Assembly: GCA_965203195.1 (NCBI GenBank)
Contig: OZ241860.1
Span: forward strand, 3,286,001-3,350,000
Reading direction: 5' to 3'
Source: Bin87 sp965203195
Lineage (GTDB): Bacteria; Chloroflexota; Dehalococcoidia; Lucifugimonadales; UBA3495
Length of the DNA: 64,000 nt
The notes below the pieces were generated by a model, which worked only from the letters and a program-made list of their open reading frames with translations, had not been told where the DNA came from and made no database searches. Shown piece after piece: positions 34,237 to 41,694 of the stretch (the stretch's first letter is position 1; each line of letters begins with the position of its first letter). Both the position numbers and the translations under genes were made by a program.

Positions 34237-35367
34237 ATGACCACGCCCGCCGCGCCGGCGGTCCGCGCCGCGCATCCCTACTATATGCACGATGCCATCG
34301 TAGCCCAGCCCGATGCTATCGCCGCCGTCATTGCCGGCCAGGGCGACCGCTGCGCTGAAATCGGCGCCACGCTGGCCGGCAAGCGGCGCATCTACATCGT
34401 CGGCATCGGCACATCGTGGCACGCCGCCATCGCCGGCGCCGCCATTATGAACGGCGCTGCCGCCGGGGCCGAAGCCACCGCCCCTGACATCGGGCCCGAC
34501 GCCGGGCCGGAATGTTTCGCCGCCAACTCTTTTGAGTTCTGCCACGCGCCACCGCCGGTTACGGGCCACGATGCGGTTATCGTCATCAGCCACCGGGGCA
34601 CCAAGCGGGCATCCTACGAAGCCCTGGATCTGGCCATCGCCCGGGGCGCTTACACCGTAGCCGTCACCTCAACCGACCCCGGCCCGCGCATCCTGGCCGC
34701 CGACGCCGGCATCCGCACCGTGGCGCCAGAGCGCTCGGCAGCGTTCACCGTCAGCTACACTACCGCCCTCACCGTTCTGGCGATGCTCAACTGCGCCATT
34801 GCCGGCCGGCCGGAGGCGGGCGACAACGGGCTGGACGCCCTGCCCGGCCAGATTGCCGGTATCCTGGCCGCCGAGGACGAAATCAGGGATGTCGTCGCCG
34901 CTCATTCCGGCAAACGGCGTTTCATCTGCGCCGGCTGGGGCGCCAACCGCGCCAACGCCTATGAAGTCGCCCTTAAAATCAAGGAAACCAGCCGCGCCGA
35001 CAGCGAGGGCTTTCAGATTGAACAGCTGCTGCACGGCCCCTTCTGCGCCTTGGACGCCGATTGCCTGCTGACGCTGATTGCGCCGGCGGGCGACGACCGG
35101 GGACGGGTCGGCGACCTGGCCCGCGCCGCCGGCGCTCTCGGCGCGCCGGTGTGGGCTTTGACCAACCGCGTCGGCGGGGAACTGGCCGCCGCCGGCGCCC
35201 GCCTGTTCCGCCTGCCATCCTGCCCGCCGGCGCTGATGCCCATCGCCAGCGTTGTGCCGTTGCAGCTGTTCACCTACCACCTGGCCCTGGCGCGGGACAA
35301 GCATCCCGACCTGTTCCAGCAGGATGACCCGTTGCAGGCTGCCGCCCGCGTCCACTACGACCTCTGA
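34237..35367 (+). CDS. Double-SIS-domain sugar isomerase-like protein (GlmS C-terminal/AgaS type)
   Basis: The 376-residue protein contains two SIS folds (about 45-190 and 210-350), like the isomerase half of GlmS and stand-alone sugar-phosphate isomerases. It carries the sugar-binding RIYIVGIGTSWHAAIAG and VIVISHRGTKRASYEA, and AGWGANRANAYEVALKIKETSRADSEGFQIEQLLHGP, close to the GlmS sequence around the active-site Glu. No glutaminase domain is present. It is cytosolic; substrate likely an amino- or keto-sugar phosphate. Start ATG 34237 with GGAG upstream. Confidence 0.85.
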   Translation: MTTPAAPAVRAAHPYYMHDAIVAQPDAIAAVIAGQGDRCAEIGATLAGKRRIYIVGIGTSWHAAIAGAAIMNGAAAGAEATAPDIGPDAGPECFAANSFEFCHAPPPVTGHDAVIVISHRGTKRASYEALDLAIARGAYTVAVTSTDPGPRILAADAGIRTVAPERSAAFTVSYTTALTVLAMLNCAIAGRPEAGDNGLDALPGQIAGILAAEDEIRDVVAAHSGKRRFICAGWGANRANAYEVALKIKETSRADSEGFQIEQLLHGPFCALDADCLLTLIAPAGDDRGRVGDLARAAGALGAPVWALTNRVGGELAAAGARLFRLPSCPPALMPIASVVPLQLFTYHLALARDKHPDLFQQDDPLQAAARVHYDL

Positions 35368-35462
35368 CGCCAACGCCGCGCCGACCGCCAATTCGCGCGC
35401 CCATTGTCAATTGCCGCCATCCATCGTCCACTGCCCACCGCCCATAGCGAGGTAACGCCGCA

Positions 35463-35840
35463 ATGTCTGACCATAGCAATGACGCCCAACGCCTGATTGA
35501 CGAAGCCGCCCGCACCCGTGGCTACACCCTGGAGATGCATCGCATCAACGCTCTGGCCGACCCGGAGTGGACGCAGAAATACGGCGAGTTCATCGAGGCT
35601 ACCTACACCGGCCAGCGTCTGCTGGACCGCAAAACCAAAGAACTGCTCCAAATCTGCGTGGAAACCGCCCTGCGGGCCGACCAGGAACAGATCCAGGCGC
35701 ACATCCGCGTGGCCCTGAACGAAGGCGCTTCGCCCCGGGAAATTCTGGAGGCGATGCAGGCCGTTATTGCGCCGATGGGCGCGCTGGCTTTCCGGCGGGG
35801 CGTGCAGGCGTGGGCGGCGGAAACGGGGTTTGAGTACTGA
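35463..35840 (+). CDS. Carboxymuconolactone decarboxylase (CMD/AhpD-like) family protein
   Basis: The 125-residue protein has the CMD fold pattern: YTGQRLLDRKTKELLQICVETALRADQEQIQAHIRVALNEGASPREILEAMQ, without the AhpD Cys-x2-Cys pair (only one Cys, before ETALRA). The His and Glu of the fold are kept. CMD members include decarboxylases and peroxidase partners; the lost CxxC argues against a redox role. ATG 35463 follows GAGG at good spacing. A strong hairpin follows. Confidence 0.8.
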   Translation: MSDHSNDAQRLIDEAARTRGYTLEMHRINALADPEWTQKYGEFIEATYTGQRLLDRKTKELLQICVETALRADQEQIQAHIRVALNEGASPREILEAMQAVIAPMGALAFRRGVQAWAAETGFEY

Positions 35841-35948
35841 CGCCGGCGCCGGCAGGATTCCCCTTCCGTATCCGCAGCCCCTTTACCTGCCCAAGCTCGT
35901 TCCGGGACGATGCGGCACAACCCCAAACGGGCGGCACCGGAGCGCAAA

Positions 35949-35984
35949 GGCAAGCGCCACGGGTTTTCGCCCGTGGCGCTTGCC
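35949..35984. terminator. Hairpin between convergent genes
   Basis: GGCAAGCGCCACGGG pairs perfectly with its complement across a 6-nt TTTTCG loop, giving a 15-bp stem between the CMD gene and the end of the NHL gene. It can serve both convergent transcripts. Confidence 0.8.
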
Positions 35985-36050
35985 ACAACCGACGACCACC
36001 GACTTCGGTGGTAAAGCGGGACTGCGACTGGTGGGCCTACAGCCGCAGCC

Positions 36051-37091
36051 TTACAGTTCCCCGGCGAACAGCGCCGACTGCTTTCGGAACACTTGCACCC
36101 GGTGCCGCGCGCACTCTACCACGAACACGCGCCCCGTATCGTCCACTTCCACCGCAATGGGGCCCTGGAAGGTGCCTTCCCGTTCCGACAGGTTCTGCGC
36201 CCGTTCCCGCGCCCGGACGATGGTCGGGTCCAGATACACCCGCTCGGTGGCCCACTTGGACAGACCGGCCTGCCCCCGCAGCGTGGCGAGATACTCGCCC
36301 TCCCGGTCGAAAACCTGCACCCGGTCGTTTTTGTAATCGGTCACATAGATGGCTCCGTCCTGGTCCACGGCCACGCCGGTGGGCCGGTTGAACTGGCCTT
36401 CGCCGGCGCCCGGCGCGCCGATCTGCATCAGGAAAGTGCCGTCGGCGGCGAACTTCTGGATGCGGTCATTCCGCCAGTCCGCCACATACACGGCGCCATC
36501 CCCGTCAATTTCAATGCCCCAGGGGTAGTCAAACTCGCCGGGGCCGGAGCCTTTGCGGCCCCAGCCGAACTGGTACTGGCCGTCCTTGTGGAACACCTGC
36601 ACCCGGTGGTTGCGGCTGTCCACTTCATACAGGTTGTCGTCCCGGTCAAAGGCCAGGCCGGCCGGTCGGTCAATTTCGCCGGGCGCGCTGCCGGGGATGC
36701 CCCACTGCCCGATCCAGCCCTCGTCCGGGTGGTGGATGGAAATGCGGTTGAGCCATTCGTCCGACACGTAGGCGTTGCCCGCGCTGTCCAGCGCCACCGA
36801 GGTGGGCCACATAAAAGAGCCATTGGGCGTAGATGCGTCCGCTTCCTCCGGCGGGATTTTCTGGCCGAACTCGGCGACCACTTCCTCCTCGTCCGGGGTG
36901 AACACCGTAACCCGTTTGCAGGGGAAAAACGCCGGGGTTTCGGTGCCGCGGCTCAACACATACAGCTGGTTGTCCCCGTCGCGGGTAATTGCCACCGGGT
37001 TGAAAAACCCGTTGCCGCTGCGCACTTCCTGCCGCCCGATGGTGTGGCTGTACTGGAAAGTCACCGGCGCAATTTCAGTCTGCGTAACCAT
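36051..37091 (-). CDS. NHL-repeat beta-propeller protein
   Basis: The 346-residue protein has about five to six NHL units, each with a pattern such as FNRPTGVAVDQDGAIYVTDYKNDRVQVFDREGEYL, which builds a six-bladed propeller. No signal peptide is visible. NHL proteins act as scaffolds or hydrolases (peptidyl-alpha-hydroxyglycine lyase type); no catalytic set is obvious. It follows the DUF1501 gene in the same direction after a long hairpin, suggesting a shared role or attenuated co-transcription. ATG 37091 has a purine-rich leader. Confidence 0.85.
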   Translation of the reverse strand: MVTQTEIAPVTFQYSHTIGRQEVRSGNGFFNPVAITRDGDNQLYVLSRGTETPAFFPCKRVTVFTPDEEEVVAEFGQKIPPEEADASTPNGSFMWPTSVALDSAGNAYVSDEWLNRISIHHPDEGWIGQWGIPGSAPGEIDRPAGLAFDRDDNLYEVDSRNHRVQVFHKDGQYQFGWGRKGSGPGEFDYPWGIEIDGDGAVYVADWRNDRIQKFAADGTFLMQIGAPGAGEGQFNRPTGVAVDQDGAIYVTDYKNDRVQVFDREGEYLATLRGQAGLSKWATERVYLDPTIVRARERAQNLSEREGTFQGPIAVEVDDTGRVFVVECARHRVQVFRKQSALFAGEL

Positions 37092-37115
37092 TTTCTTTCC
37101 TCACCTTTCCCAATA

Positions 37116-37206
37116 GGCCCCCCGCCGTTCCGCAACGCTGCTCTCCGCAATCATAGCCGGCAGCGCCGGCGGCGTGGAGAGCGAAGGCCCGGAACGACGG
37201 GGGGCC
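37116..37206 (-). terminator. Large hairpin between DUF1501 and NHL genes
   Basis: Arms 37116-37132 (GGCCCCCCGCCGTTCCG) and 37190-37206 pair with one wobble. An inner CTCTCC/GGAGAG pair and a small GCCGGC stem lie within. It sits between two co-oriented reverse-strand genes, so it may reduce read-through into the NHL gene or protect the upstream mRNA end. Confidence 0.65.
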
Positions 37207-37217
37207 GATGGCGCAAC

Positions 37218-38357
37218 CTACTTGCGGATGAAGTCAAACTGCTCGAAAGAGCCTTGCAGGATGGCCTTGTCGTCCAGTCCCAGCCACTGGTCCAGGATAG
37301 TGGCGTAGGTATTGCGGAAATCGTTGTTCCAGCGCAGGTCGCCTTCGTCCAGCTGATCCGGCTCCAGGGAGGGGTACTCGCCGTACAGGCCGCCCTTCAC
37401 GGCGTCGCCCATCACAAAGGCCACGCTGCCGGAGCCGTGGTCAGTGCCGGAGCCGTTTTCCTGCACCCGCCGCCCGAACTCCGTGAACAGCAGCATCACC
37501 ACTTCCTCGTTGGCGTGGTGCTCTTTCAGGTCGCAGTACAGGTCGTTGACGGCGCGGGAAACCTCGCCCCACAGCTTGGCGAAAGAGGTGGGCTGGTTGG
37601 CGTGGGTGTCAAAGGCGCCGGGGTTCAGCCCGGTGTACAGGATGCGCGTGCCGAAGCCGGCGGTATGCACCTGGGCGATGTTCTTGACCCACTGGGAGAA
37701 CATATCGCCGCCGTACTCAATGCTGGACGAGTACCGTTCCGGCGCGGCGCTCAAGATGTCGGCGCCCTTCAGCGCGTCCAGACCCGTCTGCGACAGGTAA
37801 TCGTTGATGGGGCCGCTGCCTACCATCGGCGAGTACATCCGGGAGAAAATGTCCAGCGCTTCCGCCCGCTGGCTTTCGCCGTCAATGCCCGTCAGCACGC
37901 CGTAGGTTTCCAGGCTGCCCACCGAGGCCACCGACACGCCCGGCGCCGCCAGGGCGCGCGGCAGACCCCGCCCGAAGTTCACGGCGGTCAGCACATTTTC
38001 CTTGCCGGGATCCAAGTCCTGGATGGCGCGGCCCAGCCAGCCTTCCGTGGCCATCTTGGTCGGCTCCGCCGTGTGCCAGATGTCCATACTGCGGAAGTGC
38101 GACCGGATGGGGTTGGGGTAGCCGATGCCCTGGATGACGGCTACCTTGCCGTCGTCATACAGGTCCTTGATGGGGCGCATGGCCGGGTGGAAACCCACCT
38201 TGTCGTCAATGGCCAGGACTTCCTCCGGCTCCACCTTCAGGTGCGGCCGGTAATCCTTGTAGAGCGGGTCGCTGTAGGGGATGATGGTGTTCAGGGCGTC
38301 GTAGGCGCCGGACATTTGCAGCACCACCAGAACCGGGTCTTTTTTCGTAGCGGTCAC
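37218..38357 (-). CDS. DUF1501 protein
   Basis: The 379-residue protein has the DUF1501 (alkaline-phosphatase-superfamily-like) pattern: VLVVLQMSGAYDALNTIIPYSD near the start, IRSHFRSMDIWHTA, NPGAFDTHANQP, LLFTEFGRRVQENGSGTDHGSGS and the C-terminal WNNDFRNTYATILDQWLG. Most DUF1501 proteins carry a Tat signal and are exported; none is seen here. GTG 38357 has GGAGGA upstream. It is the usual partner of DUF1800, which lies directly upstream. Confidence 0.9.
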   Translation of the reverse strand: MTATKKDPVLVVLQMSGAYDALNTIIPYSDPLYKDYRPHLKVEPEEVLAIDDKVGFHPAMRPIKDLYDDGKVAVIQGIGYPNPIRSHFRSMDIWHTAEPTKMATEGWLGRAIQDLDPGKENVLTAVNFGRGLPRALAAPGVSVASVGSLETYGVLTGIDGESQRAEALDIFSRMYSPMVGSGPINDYLSQTGLDALKGADILSAAPERYSSSIEYGGDMFSQWVKNIAQVHTAGFGTRILYTGLNPGAFDTHANQPTSFAKLWGEVSRAVNDLYCDLKEHHANEEVVMLLFTEFGRRVQENGSGTDHGSGSVAFVMGDAVKGGLYGEYPSLEPDQLDEGDLRWNNDFRNTYATILDQWLGLDDKAILQGSFEQFDFIRK

Positions 38358-38394
38358 GATGTCATCCTCCGTGATGGGTTTTGCTTGCCGAGGC

Positions 38395-38430
38395 GTTGCT
38401 TGCGGAAGGGTTGCTTGCGGAAGGGTTGCT
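38395..38430 (-). repeat. Short tandem repeat between DUF1800 and DUF1501 genes
   Basis: Units GTTGCTTGCGGAAGG occur twice in tandem, with a third partial GTTGCT, in the leader of the DUF1501 gene. Confidence 0.7.
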
Positions 38431-38492
38431 GGCCGTAGAGTTCGCCGGCCCGGTTCGGGGAAAGGAAAGGGGACGGAGCAGAGGCCGGCCGG

Positions 38493-39902
38493 CTAGGCGT
38501 AGATATATTCCTTGGTGGCGACAATCATCTGCAACAGGTCGCTGACCCGGCCGGGGAAATCGGCGGTGTCGGTGTGCAGGGCGCCGCCTTTGCCCAAGCT
38601 GGCGGCCAGCATCTCCCGGGTGGCCGGCGCCAGTTCGTAATGGCCCAGCAGCTGGCAGGTGGCTTCCACCATTTCCTCAGGCGCGATGACCGGCCCCCGG
38701 TCGGCCAGCCGGTTGATGATTTCCCGGACGCCGGGCTGGTTGACATCGCCCACGAAGTCGGCGGTGAAGTTGATGCGATGCACCAGGGTGCCGCCGTCAA
38801 TCCATTCCCGGCCCGTGTGCCAGCCTTCCACCGACGGCGGGTTGAACAGCTCCTGCCCCATATGCTTCATCTCGTCAAAGATGAACTCAAAGCCGGGCTT
38901 GGGTTCCGTCCAGTCGCCCACCAGCCGCAGGGTGCCCATTACCGTCTCCACCGGGCTCTTGACGCGGGCGAAGCGGGCGTTTTGGAACGCGTCGGAATGG
39001 AACAGCACGCGCAGCATCGCGCGGATGTTGTAGCCGGAGCGGAAGTACTCGTCCTCCAGCATTTTGATGGTGTCCATATCCTGGGGCGGGGTGTCCATCC
39101 ACGCCGGCACCTGGGCTTCGTCGGCCACGAAGTAGCTGTACAGGTGGCGGGAGATGAAGCGGGCGGTGGCCGGCTGCCTGGCGATGATGTCAATGATGTC
39201 GTCGCCGTTGAAGTTGCCCGTTTCGCCCAGGAAGGATTTCACGCCCTCGTCGTGGTCGTCCGGGTTATAGACGAACCGGGCGGCGTAGCGACCATAGGGC
39301 TGCCCCGGCACGTTGTTGGCGATGGTCCAGCCGGTGAAAGCGCGGGCGCATTCCTTGACGTCGTCCTCGGTGTAGTTGAACTGCCCGTCCATGCCTACGC
39401 CCATTGAGAACAGTTCCAGCAGCTCGCGCCCGTAGTTCTCGTTGATGGCGCCCTTGTGGCTCAGGCAGTTGTCCAGGAAGAAAATCATGGCCGGGTCGCG
39501 GGAAATCTGCGCCAGCAGGTCGCGGAAGCTGCCCATTCCGTGCCGGCGGAACATTTCGATTTCCGCGTAGGAAGTCGGGTAGCTTTGCACCTTGCTGTCG
39601 GCCGTGCAGAGGATGCCATGCCAGAAAAGAACCATTTTCTCCTCCAGCTGGCTGCGGGAGTTGATCATCCGAAAGGCGAAATACTCCGGCACGCCCCGGG
39701 TGAAGTGGCTCCATTCGATGAAATAGCGCTCGGCGAGGTCCAGATCCATCCCGTGGGGGTTGTCCTCCGGGTGGAGCAGTTCCTCCACGGTGGCATCATA
39801 GCCCTTTGCGGCGCGGGCCTCCAGCTCGGCGTACTGCGCGCCGAAGCCGGCCCGGCGCATCAGGTGCGCCATCAGCGCAATGTCGTGATTCCGGTCAGCC
39901 AT
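38493..39902 (-). CDS. DUF1800 protein
   Basis: The 469-residue helical protein has DUF1800 hallmarks: HLMRRAGFGA at the start, MVLFWHGILCT, FLDNCLSHKGAINENYGRELLELFSMGVG, DDVKECARAFTGWTI, and FNPPSVEGWHTGREWI. These proteins are thought to work with DUF1501 partners, common in Planctomycetes and Chloroflexota; biochemical role unknown. ATG 39902 has GGAGG 8 nt upstream. No signal peptide. Confidence 0.9.
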   Translation of the reverse strand: MADRNHDIALMAHLMRRAGFGAQYAELEARAAKGYDATVEELLHPEDNPHGMDLDLAERYFIEWSHFTRGVPEYFAFRMINSRSQLEEKMVLFWHGILCTADSKVQSYPTSYAEIEMFRRHGMGSFRDLLAQISRDPAMIFFLDNCLSHKGAINENYGRELLELFSMGVGMDGQFNYTEDDVKECARAFTGWTIANNVPGQPYGRYAARFVYNPDDHDEGVKSFLGETGNFNGDDIIDIIARQPATARFISRHLYSYFVADEAQVPAWMDTPPQDMDTIKMLEDEYFRSGYNIRAMLRVLFHSDAFQNARFARVKSPVETVMGTLRLVGDWTEPKPGFEFIFDEMKHMGQELFNPPSVEGWHTGREWIDGGTLVHRINFTADFVGDVNQPGVREIINRLADRGPVIAPEEMVEATCQLLGHYELAPATREMLAASLGKGGALHTDTADFPGRVSDLLQMIVATKEYIYA

Positions 39903-40035
39903 AGGGTACTCCTCCTTGACTTGAACTGACAAATCGCCGGCGCCATATTAGCACATAACAACCCGGCCTCTCAACCCTGCCCGGCGGTATTTCCCGGCGC
40001 GCGCCCGCCGCCAGCGCTCATCACGCCGCCGCCGT

Positions 40036-40065
40036 TTGACCTTACCCCGTTCCCGCCCCTATAAT
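40036..40065 (+). promoter_or_regulatory. Promoter of the Mo-hydroxylase operon
   Basis: TTGACC (40036-40041), an 18-bp spacer and a perfect TATAAT (40060-40065) precede the first gene of the three-gene operon by about 90 nt. Confidence 0.72.
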
Positions 40066-40154
40066 CCCCATCGGCCGGCAGATACCGGGGCGCCGCCGAC
40101 CGCTGCCCCGTTGCCATTCCCTGCCGTGCCGGCCGCCGGATTGAGGAGAGTCTG

Positions 40155-41087
40155 ATGGCGCGTTTTGACTACCTGGAGCCGCACTCGCTGGACGAAGCCC
40201 TGGCTATGCTCGCCGAACACGGCGACCGCGCCCGCTTGGTCGCCGGCAGCACCGACTTCCTCATCCGCTGGCGCGCCGGCGCCTGGCAGCCTGACGCCGT
40301 GGTCTGCATCCGGCATCTGCCCGGCCTCAACTACATATCCTGGAACGATGACGACGGCCTTGCCATCGGCGCCCTGGCCACCGTCCAGGACATTGAGCAG
40401 CATCCTGTGGTCCGGCGGCGTTACCCCGCTCTGGCCGCTGGCGCCGCCGCTTTCGCCGGCGTCCAAGTACGCAACCTGGCCACCGTGGTCGGCAACATCT
40501 GCAACGCATCCCCCGCCGGCGATACCCTGCCCGCCCTGCTGGCCTACGATGCCCGGTGCCGCATTGCCGCCCCCGGCGGGGAACGCTGGCTGCCCCTGAC
40601 CGAGGCGCTCCTCGGCCCCGGTCGCACCGCCCTGGCCGCCGGCGAAATTATGACCGAAATACGCCTGCCTCCGCCTCTGCCCAATAGCGGCGGCCTCTAC
40701 ATCAAGCACAGCCCCCGCGGGGCGATGGACATCTCCGCCGTGGGCGTGGCCGCCGTGGTCAGCCTGGCCGGCACCGGCGGCAACGGAACCTGTGCCCGCG
40801 TCCGCATTGCCCTGGGCGCCGTGGCCCCTACGCCGGTACGCGCCTACGGCGCCGAAGGCCGGCTGGCTGGCCAGAGGCCCGATGATGCCGCCATCGCCGA
40901 CGCCGCCCGTCTCGCGGCCCAGTCGGCCAGCCCCATATCCGACGTCCGCAGCGGGGCGGGCTACCGCCGGCAGATGGTGAGCGTTCTGGCGCAGCGGGCC
41001 CTGGCCCACGCCGCCGCCACCGCTGCCGGCGACGAAGCCCCGTCGTTCCAGGACATCCGCCGCCGCGCCGTCCAGACCGCCGCCTGA
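40155..41087 (+). CDS. Molybdenum hydroxylase, FAD-binding subunit (CoxM/XdhB-like)
   Basis: The 310-residue flavin subunit passes electrons from the Mo/Fe-S parts to the final acceptor. It shows the FAD-binding RARLVAGSTDFLIRWRAG and VQVRNLATVVGNICNASPAGD motifs and a C-terminal CO_deh_flav_C domain. The operon order is FAD-2Fe2S-Mo subunit with short gaps. ATG 40155 has GAGGAG upstream. C-ending codons dominate, as in the whole operon. Confidence 0.9.
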   Translation: MARFDYLEPHSLDEALAMLAEHGDRARLVAGSTDFLIRWRAGAWQPDAVVCIRHLPGLNYISWNDDDGLAIGALATVQDIEQHPVVRRRYPALAAGAAAFAGVQVRNLATVVGNICNASPAGDTLPALLAYDARCRIAAPGGERWLPLTEALLGPGRTALAAGEIMTEIRLPPPLPNSGGLYIKHSPRGAMDISAVGVAAVVSLAGTGGNGTCARVRIALGAVAPTPVRAYGAEGRLAGQRPDDAAIADAARLAAQSASPISDVRSGAGYRRQMVSVLAQRALAHAAATAAGDEAPSFQDIRRRAVQTAA

Positions 41088-41130
41088 CCCACCCGATCTT
41101 GTTCCCCACCTTCTTGAGGACGATGCCTTT

Positions 41131-41622
41131 ATGAAACGGCCCTTGACCCTCAACATCAACGGCGAAACGCGCCTTATGCTCGTTGATCCCTACTACTCTC
41201 TGTTGGACTGCCTGCGCGACGACGCCCGCCTCACCGGAACCAAAAAGGGCTGCGACGAAGGCGACTGCGGCGCCTGCACCGTGCTGCTGGACGGCAAGCC
41301 CGTAACTTCCTGCCTCGTCCTGGCCCACAGCGCACACGACGCCGACATCACTACCATCGAGGGCCTGGCGGCCGGCGACCGGCCCGGCGCCGACGGACTG
41401 TCCCCCGTGCAGCGCGCCTTTCTGGAACACGGCGGCCTCCAGTGCGGCTTCTGCATCCCCGGCCTGATAATGTCCGCCACGGGCTTCTTGCAGAGCAACC
41501 CCGACCCCACTGAGGAGGAGGCCCGCTTCGCCATCGGCGGCAACCTCTGCCGCTGCACCGGCTACGCCCGCGTGGTCAAAGCCATTATGGCCGCCGCCGC
41601 CGAAATGCGCGCCGGAGCATAG
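41131..41622 (+). CDS. Molybdenum hydroxylase, 2Fe-2S subunit (CoxS-like)
   Basis: The 163-residue ferredoxin-like subunit has the plant-type 2Fe-2S cluster site CDEGDCGACTVLL plus a later Cys (SCLVLA) and the second helical cluster QCGFCIPGLIMS with CRCTGYARVV. These carry electrons between Mo cofactor and FAD. Length is normal. It lies between the flavin and Mo subunits. Confidence 0.93.
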   Translation: MKRPLTLNINGETRLMLVDPYYSLLDCLRDDARLTGTKKGCDEGDCGACTVLLDGKPVTSCLVLAHSAHDADITTIEGLAAGDRPGADGLSPVQRAFLEHGGLQCGFCIPGLIMSATGFLQSNPDPTEEEARFAIGGNLCRCTGYARVVKAIMAAAAEMRAGA

Positions 41623-41694
41623 ACTTTTCACATCAAACTGTGAGGGGCGGCATCATAGGGTTTTTAACCCCGCCGATTCAACAACGGAGACGAT

